Positions 39,040-52,091 of a stretch of 64,000 nucleotides of DNA are shown here, in pieces. The translations under genes and the position numbers were made by a program. The DNA is from Pyxicephalus adspersus (lineage: Eukaryota; Chordata; Amphibia; Anura; Pyxicephalidae), in NCBI RefSeq assembly GCF_032062135.1, contig NC_092861.1, positions 62,365,027 through 62,429,026 on the forward strand, given 5' to 3'. Position 1 is the first letter of the stretch. Every line of letters begins with the position of its first letter. Below the pieces are notes generated by a model. It did no database searches and was not told the DNA's origin. It saw only the letters and a program-made list of their open reading frames with translations.

Positions 39040-42000
39040 AATGTTTGTTTGCACTTAGCCTTAAACCTGATATTTTTTAAAAGAAATATCAGAAAATTGA
39101 TGTGACAATTCAACTTATTTCACTACAAATATCAAAGTTACATTTTTATACACGGTTACTGTGAAAGGGTATTGTATAACATTCTCAGGCCATTACAAGA
39201 CTAGCTTTTCACTGATATTGACATTTTTACAGAAAGCATCATACAGAATGAGATTCAAGGGGTTTGACATGAGGTGTAATAAGAACATATACAACATGTC
39301 ATATTGATGGGTTATTTGCGTTACATGAAATGGATGTTTATTCTTACACAGCACATAAGCTGCAAATGCTAAGGAATCTGAAAGGCAATCAAACTAAAGG
39401 TGAAAGTCCTTGGACTTTGCTGTGCTGGACGTTTTTTTGGAGTTTTAGGGACCTATTTATAAAAAGTGGAAAATAGAATAATGTTTTTCTATTTTTTTTA
39501 AACTGATCACAAATTTATTATTGCAAAAAGTGGGAATACATATTGATCCCTGACAACAAGGTTTTTAAAATGGGAGAATAGAGATACACTGATATCACAA
39601 AAGTGGCAATCAGAAGCTCCAAACCCATGAGTGGAATAACTGTTCTTGTCTCCTTCTGTTTGCTACTTGGTGGTGAAAAATATTTTAAAAGACACCACTA
39701 ATTCCTATTGTGCCCCATGGTTCTTTCCATTTTAGAGGTGGATTCTTGCGTTGCAGACCTCCATTGCATTTGGCTGCATTTACATTTTAGAGGTAGCAAA
39801 AGCTATCTGATGAATCATAAAGTGATAATCAAGCTAATCATACTGTTATAGAGTTGGGAAAGTAAGCCTCACAGCCATCCTTATGGAAGTTATTCTCCAC
39901 CCATTTTTGCATCCCCACCCACTTATATTATTACTTTTATTAATATAATTAATTTTATTATTAAGGCACTCTCACTGGAGAGTAAGAAAACAGATGTAAA
40001 GGGCTTAGTTCCAGTTGGTCTGTCTACTTCCAAAGAGAGAAAAACTACACCCTCAAAGAAAGCACAGAGGAGAATATGTTTGCTAATAAAGGTGATATAC
40101 AGTTCTTAAATTGACAACAAATCCTAAAGTTGAGGCATGGAATTCTGACGTAAGCAAAAAAAAAGAAAATAAATTTAAAAGAAACCCAAATCTAAAGCAC
40201 TAATAAAAGTGTTTCTCAATAACTTATAACTTTGGTTGCTTTGTCAATTTAAAAATTCAATTTTAATTACTATCAGGCATGAAAATCTATATTGCATTAT
40301 AATATATGCTGATTCATTTAAAGTTCAGAGACAGAAGAAGCTGACGTTTCATTCATTAGATATCTTCAGAATGAGATAAGATATATGATGAAAAGGATAA
40401 AGAATAAGACATAACTGTGACATTTACAGTTAGCTCAAAAATTCTTAAGTATTTGCATATAACAGACTATACATAACCATTCTGTGCTTGAACGATATGC
40501 CTGGGAAAATAGTCGTCAAATTGATTAGGGTGCTGAAGCAGGCTTTAATGCTCTCGACCTGAATGCACTGCCCCAAGTTTCCTGCTTTTGATTGTTTAAT
40601 TGATGAAACCATAGTCTAACCTAACAATGTAGTTAGTGGCAATAGCAGGCTTAGAATGGACCTAAAAAAGTTGCATTGTGGTTTTTGCACTTCTTAAAGA
40701 CTGAGACAACAGTCAGACTTTTTTTTCATTTTCCTTATCAAAGAGAAAGGCTTTTACAATTGTTTTTATTTATTTTTTTACAAGCAGTGTATTTGAATTA
40801 GGATCAGCTTTCTGAAATTCTGGACTGGGCAAGCAAGAAGCAGTACAAGGAGCAATGTGTTGTGCTGTAGTGCTCAAGTGCAAACCAGCAATATGCTGAC
40901 AGTAAGAAATAGTTGAGAAACAAAAGGATGATTTCTGTTTCCCATTTACAGTCCAATCAAAGGGCCTGGAAGGGGTAAGATCTGTGTGTATTACAGAGGA
41001 ACAGAGCTCTCTTGCTTTAACAGACAGGGCTTTGCTGGATCAGAGCTCTTCCTTAATTGCCTAATTTACATAGAAAGAGTATGTAAAGAAACGTTTTGTT
41101 TTGGAGTGAGTGAGGGAAGTTTCCAGTTATATTAGCGGGCTTTATTAGTGGTCAGATATGCCACAAATATTTGTGCTTTTGACAACTGTCTGCTTGACAG
41201 AACACAAGAAGAAATATAAACTTAAATGTTCAACCAAATAAGCCCAAAATGGGGCTTATCCAATCTTTGGAAAGATTCTCACTAATTTTCTTTAAATCTT
41301 GAGGACAGAATGCATAGGTCACTTTCTTCAGTTAAATGAAGATAGTGAAAATACAATGACATAGGTTTTAACTCTTTCCTAACTCTAACCCAAAAAGGTT
41401 GTGTCTATACATTCTGTACACTTTGAGGTTTAGATGATAGTAAATTGATATTTTTCCTTTTCCTCCACGGTAGATTACAACCTAATTCAGTATCTTCTAT
41501 CTAAAGAAAATAGATGTTTACTGGTTTTCTTTTTGGCGCTTAACCACACATCACTTGCTGGATTACACCTTAGGCAATGATCTCTGTTCCATAAATGTGC
41601 CAGCAATGACATGCCACACAGCCGAGAAGAAGCATTGCATGTTGGCTATTTTTCTCCACCAATATATTTTCCGTAGCTGAGGAAAAATATCAGTTTGCTA
41701 CAAAGAAGCAGGAAATGAACCATGTTCTTCATGTTCCACAAGAATTCTCTGAACAGGGCATTGCCTGCATGAATAGGCTCCAAAGCACCCAGTCTATAGC
41801 AAGTTCTTGTCAATATGTCATTCTGATAGGGCAGGAAATTTACTAAGGTCTTCACATCTTTTCTAAACTTTTGTGTCTAGATTACCACTTTTAGGTGTGT
41901 GTTTTCCAAGAACTGGATAAAAAATCCAGACAAAATGATCCAACTATGAAAAGAAAACAAATATGGATTAATTCTGTAGATGAAGATTTAAAAATGTAAT

Positions 42001-43280
42001 GAAAATCATTTTAAATTTTAAATTAAATTTTTTAATTTTATAGAACAATTATTCTCATAATTAGACTAAAGTTTGAAGGGAAAAAAACATCATTAATTGA
42101 ACTTCTAAGGAGACTTTAATGCAAATAAATAATGTTTATAATTTATAAATCTTTTTTGTGCTGTGTATATTTGCGTGTATGATACTGAAATACCTGAACC
42201 AATGATAGCTCTCAGCTGAGCACTTGTTTTTAATTACAACTGTTTATGGATGAAGCTGAAAAATACTGAATGTGTAGAATGGTTATAAGCACCAACAATG
42301 AAACGAGTGGAGCATGTCATTCTATTTTAGGTGAAGTCATATACCCGAATGCAACTTTCAGCTGTTATCCACATCTATCTTCTGGAGAGGCACACAAGCT
42401 CTTGCTTTGTAATAGAAACATTTTCTGAATTGGGTTGTACGCGTATAGTATAGTGTCCTCAACAGATTTCTCTCTGACTGTGACAGCTTTTAGAAAGTTG
42501 CTGTATGCTGTTGCACAGAGCCAAGAGTAACACTGCCTCAAGAAATACCAGATGGTGTAATGTTGCTAGGTTTTAACCTATGTGCAGATTTGACAATTTA
42601 ACTGCAGTAAATGTAATTATTGCATCTTATTCAAGACACTAGGCAAGCTTCACAGATTAATATTTTCAGTGTTACAATGATTATTTTATTTACTATGCAA
42701 AGATCCTTCCAATGATGTAGTTAATGCAGAAGCAAAAGCCTGCATGGTCCTTGCATCATTTATTTAGACAATGAATTGTAGCCTAATAAACTCCAAAGGA
42801 ATCCAGGCAAATTCTCTCATTGCCTTTTTAGAGGCTAATACAGTTCAACTAGACTTCAAGAGTACAAAGCATAGGAATACAGAGTATGTTTACATGGGTC
42901 TTCATTTCTACACAACAAGCAAGAAGAGTTTGATAAAAAAGTGTTTTGTTTTTTTTTACATTGTGGATTTAACTATTTTTTGCTCAGATTTTAGACATGC
43001 CTTAGGGACACAATTCGAAAAATTTCTATTTGCTTAGATATGTTGTACATTTGTCATCAACAATAAAGGTATTTCATTGTCACAACAAATTGTGACTGTT
43101 GATCAAGTAAAATCACAGCAGTTAGTTGCAGTTATTTACAAGGCAATTTTTCCCACAATATGGTGTAACACTTTGCCTGTTTTTCCATATTGTGATTTAG
43201 AGTATGGGTAAATATGTGAAAAAAATGTGAAAAAAGGTTGTACTAGCATAATTTCTGAATTTTGAAGCCCCCAGTAAAAA
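39040..43280. other. Intron without recognised mobile elements
   Basis: AT-rich single-copy-looking sequence. Around 41530-41640 it is more complex and repeat-poor. The short open frames at 41646 (minus) and 42771 (plus) are unremarkable. Confidence 0.4.
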
Positions 43281-43285
43281 TTTTT

Positions 43286-43327
43286 GGTATCTGGTAATAT
43301 CTGGTATATCTGGTATCTGGTAATATT
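43286..43327. repeat. Short tandem of TATCTGGTA units
   Basis: GGTATCTGG, TAATATCTGG, TATATCTGG, TATCTGG and TAATAT follow each other, a small imperfect tandem of about four 8-10-bp units. Confidence 0.75.
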
Positions 43328-44057
43328 TTAAAGAGGACTGTATGGATGTTATACCTGACTTTGTACGCAGCCCTGTGTAAAAGATGGAGACAGGAGGCAC
43401 TGCAGCAGCCCGCCATTCATTTATACCAATAATGGGCAATAATTTTCTTGTGTGCAGGGTTTCCAAACTTGAAATCTGAGCTTGGCTTTCTTCAATTCCA
43501 AGTTCTGATCCAAGGTTAGAACAGCTCAAATCCAAGTCAGAACCAACTCTGATTAGAACAACTCAACTAAGCATGAGAAATTTCCTTGTAATTTCTCCTT
43601 TAGGTAGACTGCTAGCCTGCAGTTGGTCTGTTTCGTATAAGTAGATTTTTATCAATGAAATAGGATGATTAGCAGGACATTAAGGAGAACATATGGCTTC
43701 CTCCTTGTGTAGGTTTAATTACCTACTCCAGGCGCATATAAAAGAACCAAATTATTCGTGCTTTGTATTTATTAATACACAATTAACTGTATTGTTTCAG
43801 AGCAATCAGTGTCAGTTTAATCTGACTTTGACATGGTGTCAGCCTTGTAGTTCCTCTACAAAAGGGATTATATTAGTGGAAGAGGAAGAAGCAAAGGAGA
43901 AAAATAAGGTGTGACAGAGCTGTGTAAATCATGAAACAGAATAGATTGAAATGTAAATCCTTTTTTTCCAAGTGAAACAGCTTCCAAACATATATTATAT
44001 TATAAGTTATTTGTTGTCTGATATTCTGCTTTAAAAAGAAGTTTGTTAAAATTATTA

Positions 44058-44058
<1 letters not shown>

Positions 44059-44136
<78 letters not shown>
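44059..44136. repeat. (TA)n microsatellite
   Basis: About 39 uninterrupted TA units, the second-longest pure array here. Confidence 0.96.
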
Positions 44137-44140
<4 letters not shown>

Positions 44141-44719
44141 TTGGTATTATATTTTGATTTAGCAGATTGTCCATTCACCTGTTCCATATACCAAAAGAAC
44201 AATAAAAAGGGCTACCGATCCTCCTAAATGCTAATGCTTTATTTAGACAGATTGGTAAATAAAAAATTATACATTGTATTGAAGTTTCTCTCCTGCACTT
44301 AGATCAGGTAACCAATGATTGGTTGCTACATGGTCATCTGGCAAGCCTTTTAATTAGATCAGTTCATTAATTTGTTGACCAAAACCAAATATTTTAGTTT
44401 ACTATTTGTATTTCTACATGTCATAATGAAGTTTATTGTATACATGTTATATTTTTATTATTCCAGTACCCGCTAAATATTGCTACCTAAAACCCACATT
44501 TTAAAATATTCCACATGGTGTCTACTGGGGAGAGCAAAAAGTAAAGCCAAAAATAATTTTTGTGGGAAAAACATTGATTGCACATATTTTTTTGGTTGTT
44601 GATATTTATCTGTGCATTTATCAATTTGACAAAATCAAGTAAAATAATTAATATAGCTTATTGAGTTGACCATTATTGTGTGGCTCACCAAAGAACAAAT
44701 ATGTCCACATTCAAAAATG

Positions 44720-44767
44720 TTATATATATATATACACACACACATACATATAGCATATAATATATAT
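44720..44767. repeat. Compound (TA)n (CA)n microsatellite
   Basis: TA run, then ACACACACACATACATATAG, then TATAATATATAT. Confidence 0.88.
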
Positions 44768-45742
44768 TCCTGTAACAAATTTCCCATGGTGTCACATACT
44801 TGTTCATCATCAAAGTGAGTTATTTTACCAAATATACTATACAATTATTTACAATCTATTTCAATCCTTCAGGAAATACCTTTACCTTGACAACTGGTTG
44901 GCATATTAAGGAGACAGTGAGTCAGTGGGTGGATAAATCTATGTTCCAAGTATTCTTTCAAGAAATGATCATTTGTAGTTGGATGAGTACTTCATTTGTG
45001 AGTGGTATAGCAATGTACATGACAGTTTTATACATTCATTAGAATCTTCAACTTAACACACTGACTGTATTTTGTAAGTACAAAAACATTACTTCACTTA
45101 CTGTATACATTTTTTAAAACTGTCAGTAGCAGATATGATCCATTACAAACATACATATTGCCTTTTCAATCCAATGCCTGACTTCCGCGGATAACTCAGC
45201 ACCATTATAGGAAAATATTGTGTATATACAGTGAGGAAACATCCTGAATTAGATTCCAGTATATACATTTAGGACTTCCCACTAGTTCCCACCACTATGC
45301 TGTATTCAGGCAATCATTTTCATACAGAAATGAGAAAACCCACAGCTCATGTGTTGGTGCGCTTGGTTACCATTCTTTATTGATGGCACCACTATGTAGC
45401 ACTGCCAATTATAATCATCAAGTACACCTGTTGCCATGTAAATATACATAATATCACAGAAAATACTAGTTTTCAAACATTCAGTTCAAAAACTGATGAG
45501 ATTATTTACCTCACAGTGATCCTTTTTCAATATCTAAAGCATTATTTAAAAGCCCTTACACAGTTTGGAGCCATTCCTCCCAGCATATTAGAGCAACAGA
45601 AGCCCCAATCTTTGTTTAAACAAATACATTCTCCAATCCAGACAAAGCACAGCATTTGATGTGGTAAAAGTCCTATCATGTAGGTACTCATTTTATTCCT
45701 ATTTATTTACTTTATATAGTTTTATACTTTATATAGTATATA

Positions 45743-45800
45743 CTTGTTTATAGAGCATCAACATATTACACAGTGCTTTCAAAGTCCATTGTCATATCGC
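45743..45800 (-). mobile_element. L2-like LINE 3' end fragment, minus strand
   Basis: The reverse complement reads GCACTGTGTAATATGTTGATGC then TCTATAAACAAG, a variant of the LINE 3' motif CAGCGCTGCGTATTATGTTG at 11458. The neighbouring AAAGTCCATTGTCAT suggests a different subfamily. Confidence 0.45.
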
Positions 45801-46434
45801 TTTCAGGAAATCTCCCATTATGTTTATAACCCAGGCCTGTCATATGAACATCATAGTTCTCTATACTGCTGGTAATAAAACATGGGAGATGTGTTCCCCT
45901 AAGTATACTTAAAGTGAACTGGAATCTCGAGCCACAATAAAATATTTATATATTCCGAACAAGCAAAAAAATCACTTTAAAACAAGCCCCTATTCATCTA
46001 TGTAGCAAAAGGAACTGTGGAAAAGTGTATCAGTTCACAACATTATGTTTTTCTATTGATAGCAGAATCTTGGCTAACTGCCAAGCCTCTATTGAAAGCA
46101 CACAGCAGGTGTTCCTAAGCTGTTAGAAACTGACTGAAGCTGATGATCCTAAAATAGACTTGGTAGCACAAACAACTAGGAAGGTCAGGGTTGGCTTGTA
46201 TTAACAATTACTATACTTAAAAAATTGCAAACAGGCAGATTGTAGATTGCAAACCTGCAATAAACAACCTACCTGCTCAAAAGGTTTTATTTTTTTTTCA
46301 CTTTGATTTCACGGTAAAATTCTCTTACTGCTTTTTAGCAATGTCCCTACCATAGTTATATATTATCAACACAGTCTAAGGACATTTTTGAGGAGAAACC
46401 AATTACCCTTATTGTCTGTTTTTGGAAAGTAGGC

Positions 46435-47190
46435 CTGTAGCTAACAGATAGCGCAGGGCTGCATGACAGGGTGAGGAGGAAAGATAGGAAAGCAAGAGGG
46501 TCAAAAGTTGGGAAAAAAAGACCAGGAAAAGCAAAAGTGCAAGAAAATTTTAAAAAGTGCTGGAAGAGAAAAAGTGCAGGAAAATGGGACAATGAGATGA
46601 TTGGCTAATTGTTGTTTTGGATGAGGGAGGAAAGGGTATAAATAAAAGGTGCTGGGGGGTGAGGGGGCAGCAGTTACCTGCATAGCAAGCATCTCCCACC
46701 CTCCCTCCCTGGATAGCTTACTTATACAGTCTGTAATTCGTCTTGGCAGCAGTTGGGCATTCTTTCATAGGTCCATGAAAGGGTTAGAGTTTTTTGGGGA
46801 AAGAGGAACATAAGGGGGTGCGACCCGTCAGGGTATGGGTCTCTTTGTTGAGGGTGGCCTTGCATGACACTCAGTTGATGTGGGGACTAGGTGTCAGAGG
46901 TGGTCAACTGCTGATTGTCCCCAAGGCGGTGTGCTAGCAGCTGAGGGCCAGGTTAATGAGCGGAGGTACTTTTTGGTAATTGGAATATGAAAAATTTCAT
47001 GGACCTGTAGGAAAGAAATTATTTTGGAATGCTGCGTTTGAGGGGTTGTTTGAAGTTATAAAATGTGGTTATTATGTGTTTCATACAAAATGTTATATAT
47101 TTATATTTATCATTTGTTAATAAATGTGCTGCTATGGCCAATTTATTCCAACAGAAGTCTGGCGTCTTTGATTTGGGAGAAAGGTAAAAG
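46435..47190 (+). mobile_element. Possible solo LTR
   Basis: A GC-richer block in AT-rich intron. GGGTATAAATAAAAGGTGC near 46635 resembles an LTR TATA box, and AATAAATGTGCTGCTATGG near 47118 with a downstream GTCTGGCGTCTTTG resembles a poly(A) signal and U5. That order (promoter, then about 480 bp, then poly(A)) fits a single LTR. No TG/CA ends or target duplication could be fixed, and no internal gag/pol sequence adjoins. Confidence 0.4.
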
Positions 47191-47239
47191 GTGTGTGGGG
47201 TTAAATTGGTTTGGTGTGGCAGTTCATGGCTTTCTCTAC

Positions 47240-47345
47240 TCTACCCGAGTCATGTGGGATGAAACCAGAATGCCCAGAGGAAACCCACACAATCTTCATG
47301 CAGATAATGTCCTGGCCAGGATTCGAGCCTGAACCACAGCGGTGA
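47240..47345 (+). repeat. Dispersed repeat fragment with tRNA B-box-like motif
   Basis: Contains CATGTGGGATGAAACC, AGAGGAAACCCACAC, CATGCAGATAATGTCC and GGCCAGGATTCGAGCCTG. This order is familiar from a widespread fish/amphibian dispersed repeat ending in a GGATTCGAACC-like motif. It is too short and degenerate to call a SINE. Confidence 0.45.
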
Positions 47346-47522
47346 GAGAGTTCAAATATTTGTGTCAACAATGATAGAAGATAGTTTTCCTCTCAAGTAC
47401 AGTTCCTGGTCTGAAATGACAAAATAGTTTGGACTCCAGAAAAGAAGAGACCTCACATGATGAAAAATGAGACCTGTGAATAAAACCTGTCATGTCTAAA
47501 AAAGATGGCATAGATCCTTGAA

Positions 47523-47538
47523 CCCCCCCCCCCCCCCC
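47523..47538. repeat. C16 homopolymer
   Basis: Sixteen consecutive C, followed by TCC. G-rich on the minus strand; length is prone to sequencing error. Confidence 0.9.
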
Positions 47539-47759
47539 TCCATTGGGTGCTCCAGAACATAGTTTGAAGCTAAGTATATACCACACGACCTCTGACTGGT
47601 CCTTCTGAGGATGTAGTTGAGATGAAAAAAGCATTAATGCACCCAGTTCAGCTCCAACAGGAGGGAAAGCGATGGTGGTGGGGAGTGAAAAGATATATTT
47701 GTGAACCAGCTTGATGCTCTTAGTTATAGGGAGCTATAGTGCTTCAGATATACACTTAT

Positions 47760-47984
47760 TGGGCCATATTTATGAAAGCTCTCTAAGACTGGAGAAGAAA
47801 GACTATCATGTTAGAATGTGTGTGATCCATCAAACCTACAACAGATTTAATAAAAATCATGTGTTATTAGCTGGCAATCATTTTAAATCCTGGACCAGAT
47901 CTATTCCAGGTTTGTTGGATCACCCAGGTTCTCCAATAAAAGTCTATCTTCTCTAGTCTTGGAGGGCCTTGGTAAATCAGGCCC
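47760..47984. mobile_element. Palindromic family A element, copy 5
   Basis: Left GGGCCATATTTATGAAAGC and right GGTAAATCAGGCCC; inner arms GTGATCCATCAAACC and GTTTGTTGGATCACCC. About 225 bp. Immediate flanks do not show a clear duplication. Confidence 0.8.
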
Positions 47985-47999
47985 AGTAAGTGTATTCTT

Positions 48000-49048
48000 T
48001 AAGCGCTGTAGCTCATTCTTTGAATAGAATTACTGGGGCTGATTTACTAAAGGACCAAACTCCTATGGTAAATCAATCTCAATGTGTCCAAATGTTGATT
48101 GCATTCAAGCATTCTAGTCAAACACACAGTGGGAATACATACATTTAGACATAATCGAATCAGAATTGTGAATTTATATTTTTTTTTGATTACCTAAATA
48201 CTCACATGCAGATCTATAATCTAGAGAGAACCATACAAAATGAATTCAAAGAATATAACTGCATAAATCAGTCCAAATGTCCAAATACATTCACCTACAG
48301 TTTGTATTTCAAATTATATCATGGAAATCCCTACTGCAACCCTTAGCTGGCATAGCAATTTAGTTAAACAACAGTTTGAATAATTATTTAAAATTTTATA
48401 ATATTTACATTATAGCATGACTTTAAAAATGCATCAACTAAAAAAATTAAATATGGCTGAAGTTTTTTCAACAAATGTAATTATTTATTTATTCATATAT
48501 TTTATGTTCGCACATTGAGACGTGTGAATGTACACTGACATATGCATTATCCATTTTAATATTTTATTGACCTTCATGATGTCTGTAACCTGTACTAAAG
48601 GAGAAACTTAATTAAAAAGAAACATAAATCCTAAAACAAATATGTTTTGGGGTTTTTTTCTCCTTGCTTTCCAAATAACATGTAAAGTACAAAATGTGTA
48701 CTGAAAAAGGGAAAAAAATGTTGCTTCTGGATTATATATTGTAATATTTCTATGAATAATTTAATGCTTGAATGAAGGACAGTAAGCAAGGATGGTATTT
48801 GAGATTTCAGCATAATTTAATGGTCTGCATGTGCAGACTAATAATTCATGTATAAGAGCAGAAAAACTTCCCATTCTTCCTTGCATTAGTGCAAAAATAT
48901 ACTCTGCCCTTTTTTATACAGGGGGAAATGCACATAATTTAATTTGTTCATATAATTTGATATGCACAAGGGTTTCCTACCTACAAATATATTTTATTAT
49001 ACAGTTTTACATATGAAACATTTTATGAAACGAGAAATGTCCACTGTC
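48000..49048. other. Intron, little recognised
   Basis: GGGGCTGATTTACTAAAGGAC at 48035 resembles the end of a family A-like MITE but no second end was found. The remainder is AT-rich. Confidence 0.35.
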
Positions 49049-49145
49049 AGCTACCCTCTCTCCCTCCCCACTTCCTATTCTTTCTTTTCTGTATTCTTCT
49101 CTTACTTTTCTTGGCTTCTTCTCCTTAGATTCTCCTTTCTTTCCC
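49049..49145. repeat. Pyrimidine-rich tract
   Basis: A nearly continuous C/T stretch (CCTCTCTCCCTCCCC, TTCTTTCTTTTC) on the plus strand. It accounts for the low-complexity open frame there and might form triplex DNA. Confidence 0.75.
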
Positions 49146-49259
49146 ATAGTTTGCTCTAGTTAGGTAATTTTAACCTAATTTTGAGGGAAACCTGCCAGAT
49201 GCGACCTAAACTGTCACATTAAAAAAACAACAGAATTTCATGTTTTTTGTGCTACCATT

Positions 49260-49270
49260 TATTTTGTGAT

Positions 49271-49319
<49 letters not shown>

Positions 49320-49358
49320 NNNNNNNNTTTTAAATTGTGTAAGCAACTATTTTGTGAT

Positions 49359-49398
<40 letters not shown>
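49260..49398. repeat. Two (TA)n arrays around an assembly gap
   Basis: TATTTTGTGATGTTTATATA occurs at 49260 and again at 49348, each leading into a (TA)n array (to 49319 and to 49398). Eight Ns occupy 49320-49327. The repeated lead-in suggests either a tandem duplication or one array represented twice at a joined contig end. Confidence 0.85.
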
Positions 49399-49399
<1 letters not shown>

Positions 49400-49402
<3 letters not shown>

Positions 49403-51880
49403 ATGTTCACTCAATTACTTGTTTTCAGTTGTTTCCTTGGCCAATATCAACAGACCTTGGGGTTTGGCACTGATGCTCAAAATGTAAAGAATTAAATGGT
49501 CATAAAGTGTTTCTTTTTGTTGCATTTCAGAAAGTTTTCAATAAAAGTTTTTGAAACAGAAAGCAGAGAACCATATCAGAGATACATTGTTTGTTAGCTC
49601 TCAAAATTTAATTAATGAATTTCTTGATAACAGGGTCTGGTAACTATGTCATACTCACTGTGATCAGCTGGCAGAGTATGTGTCATAAATTTTTCTATAG
49701 CCTAAACTGAGTATCTTTGGTGGTCTAGTAAACTGCAGTTGTAGTAAACTGCAGTTGGAGAACCAATCTATATGTAAATAGCAGCTTCCTAAAAGCCTTA
49801 CAGCCGTTTTATTTGCTCCCTTTTAGTCTGTTAAAATATACCTAAAATAAATATAAGATATCTGTTTAATATGTGCAAAACATTATAGATGATCCAAAAA
49901 CATATTTTGAGTTGTCAAGTTCCTTTGAAGTATGCCTATGTTGAGTGGTATTAGTCACATTAAACTCACTTTTCTCTGTGGACTGCTAAACATCTTGTTT
50001 TATTTAAAGAAAAAAGTAGAAACATAGAACTTTCAGGAAAATAATGATAATGTTGCCATATTTATTCATATAAAATGGCATAAGCACAAGTAGGCTACAA
50101 CTAAGGACATTTTTTGCTGTTTTGGTCCACCAAACCATGGAATGAATGTGGAGTTACTAGTAATGTTACTTCCATGCTATCTGACACATCACTTTTTTTT
50201 CTTTGATTTCAGGTTTAATAATTCAGTCTTTTGTTACATGTTACATAGCAATTTACAGATCTAGTCCCATACCACCACCATTTTTTCCCATCGCCCCAAG
50301 GTTAAGAACCCCAGTCTTGGAGGCAGTTGGCTAGTTACTTCACCAAGGGGAGGCCAGGTACTTTCACACATCAAAACATAAGTAATACATTTACAGGTCA
50401 GGTTATATCCACTTTGGTGTTTCCCCATTATAGATATAAAGAATATAAGCAATAAATTCCAGATCCCAGTTGCTGTAATGGTTGCTAAATATAGAGCGTG
50501 CACTCTTTGCATGCAACTGCTAAAAGGGGTGCTATAGTAACCTAGAAAGTCTCACTTTGCAATAAGATCCTTGGGGTCCTAGCAGGCCCAGAAACATATG
50601 TGAATTATTAACTTTTCTGCTAAATATTGCATCAATAAATATATTATCAAAAATGAGCAGCGAACGCAAGAAAGGAGCAATTCTTCTGGTCCAGCGTGTC
50701 CAGAGTGTTAGAAGGGAGATAGGATAACATTCTGAATTGTTGTGTTACAAGTTACATTTCGCTAGCAGTCATACTATAAGACAGCCTTAATCTACAGCTT
50801 TCCAGCTGCTTCAAAAGCTGCCAGCACTTTCTGAGACTGAGTTCTGTAACAGCTGGAGAACCACAGCTTTCCTACCAATTCTATAGGATAATTTTTACAA
50901 TACAGTTTTATATCAGTACAAATACCACATTGAAAAACAACATATAATGATTAGTCCCCTGTGAAATTCATGCTTTGAGTGACAAGGTATAAAAACTAAA
51001 ATGGTGAAAACCTAAAAAAACAATTAAAGGCTTTAAAAAGCATAGGATCTGAAGATTTCCATGTACCTCTCTACCATTTTCTAAAAGTCTCCAGCTACAT
51101 ACATGAAAAGAAATGAGGAGCTGGTTGGTATACATAAAGGAGGACTGGTTCTCACTTCTTCATCTACTAGATACCCACTTCCTGCTGCAGTGGGGAAGTG
51201 CAGTGGTGTCTGGGAAACAGAAGCTGTCTTTTACTCACTTTTGTTTAATAAATCATTGTTCAAAAGCCAGGAGCATTCTTTATTCCTTTTACATAAATCT
51301 ATGGCACTTGAAATTTGTAACTAGATACATTATACAGCTATGACTTATATCCCTCCAGCAGTCAAAATACAGCTTATCCTTTCAATGTTACACTATTTTA
51401 AAAGCAAGCAATCCCTGGGAAGCAAACAATTAATGCTTAATTGTCTCTCTATGACCCCAAAACTCTGCTGGCTTAAAGAGAGAAGTATGCTGAAAGATCT
51501 TTGTGCTTTCAGAAGTGTTGGTTACAGTAGAGTATTGATGTAGTGGTTGTCGGAAGAAACCACAAAGCACAGCAGTAGACCAGTCATTCGAAGCACCTGA
51601 AAGTGTGTCTGATGCTGAAGATCCTACCAATCTGCTACCAACATTCAAGGTAGCAGATTTCAGCTGTATGGAGTGACAGGCATGCATTAAGTGTTTGCAC
51701 ATCTTAAATAATAAATGTATTTTTTAATACAACCACTGGAATTATTTCAGTTTATCCTAATCAGCCTCTTGTAAATTCTTGTACAGTAACACCAAGGGTG
51801 AGAAAGCAGGAGGAGGTAATCAAGTTGCTTATCAATTGTCTGCTTTCCATTTACTGTCCAATAACAGGCAATGGGATCAC
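49400..51880. other. Intron, little recognised
   Basis: AT-rich. GGTTAAGAACCCCAG at about 50300 resembles a hAT terminus (reverse complement CTGGGGTTCTTAACC) without a partner end. Open frames here are short and unrelated to known families. Confidence 0.35.
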
Positions 51881-51886
51881 CAAGAT

Positions 51887-52083
51887 CCGGGGTGCCCAAC
51901 AGGTCGATCGTGATCTACCGGTGAGTCGCAAAGGCAACACGAGTAGATTGCAGAGCCCAGCCTTTCAAAATAAACTCTACCACTCACTGGAGGTATTAGA
52001 TACAAGTTTTTATTGTCAGTAGATCATTTTGACTTGGTCATTTTAAAAGTAGCTCCCAAGCCCAAAAAATGTGGACACCCCTG
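51887..52083. mobile_element. hAT-like MITE (CAGGGGTGCCCAAC termini)
   Basis: Left CCGGGGTGCCCAACAGGTCG; right AATGTGGACACCCCTG, whose reverse complement CAGGGGTGTCCACATT pairs with it. Flanks ACCAAGAT (51879-51886) and ACCTAGGT (52084-52091) agree at 6 of 8 positions, fitting an old hAT target duplication. 197 bp, non-coding. Confidence 0.75.
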
Positions 52084-52091
52084 ACCTAGGT

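Noticed and set aside
47320..47340. tRNA gene suggested by GGATTCGAGCC
   Set aside because: No A box, anticodon stem or cloverleaf can be drawn; it is part of a dispersed repeat.
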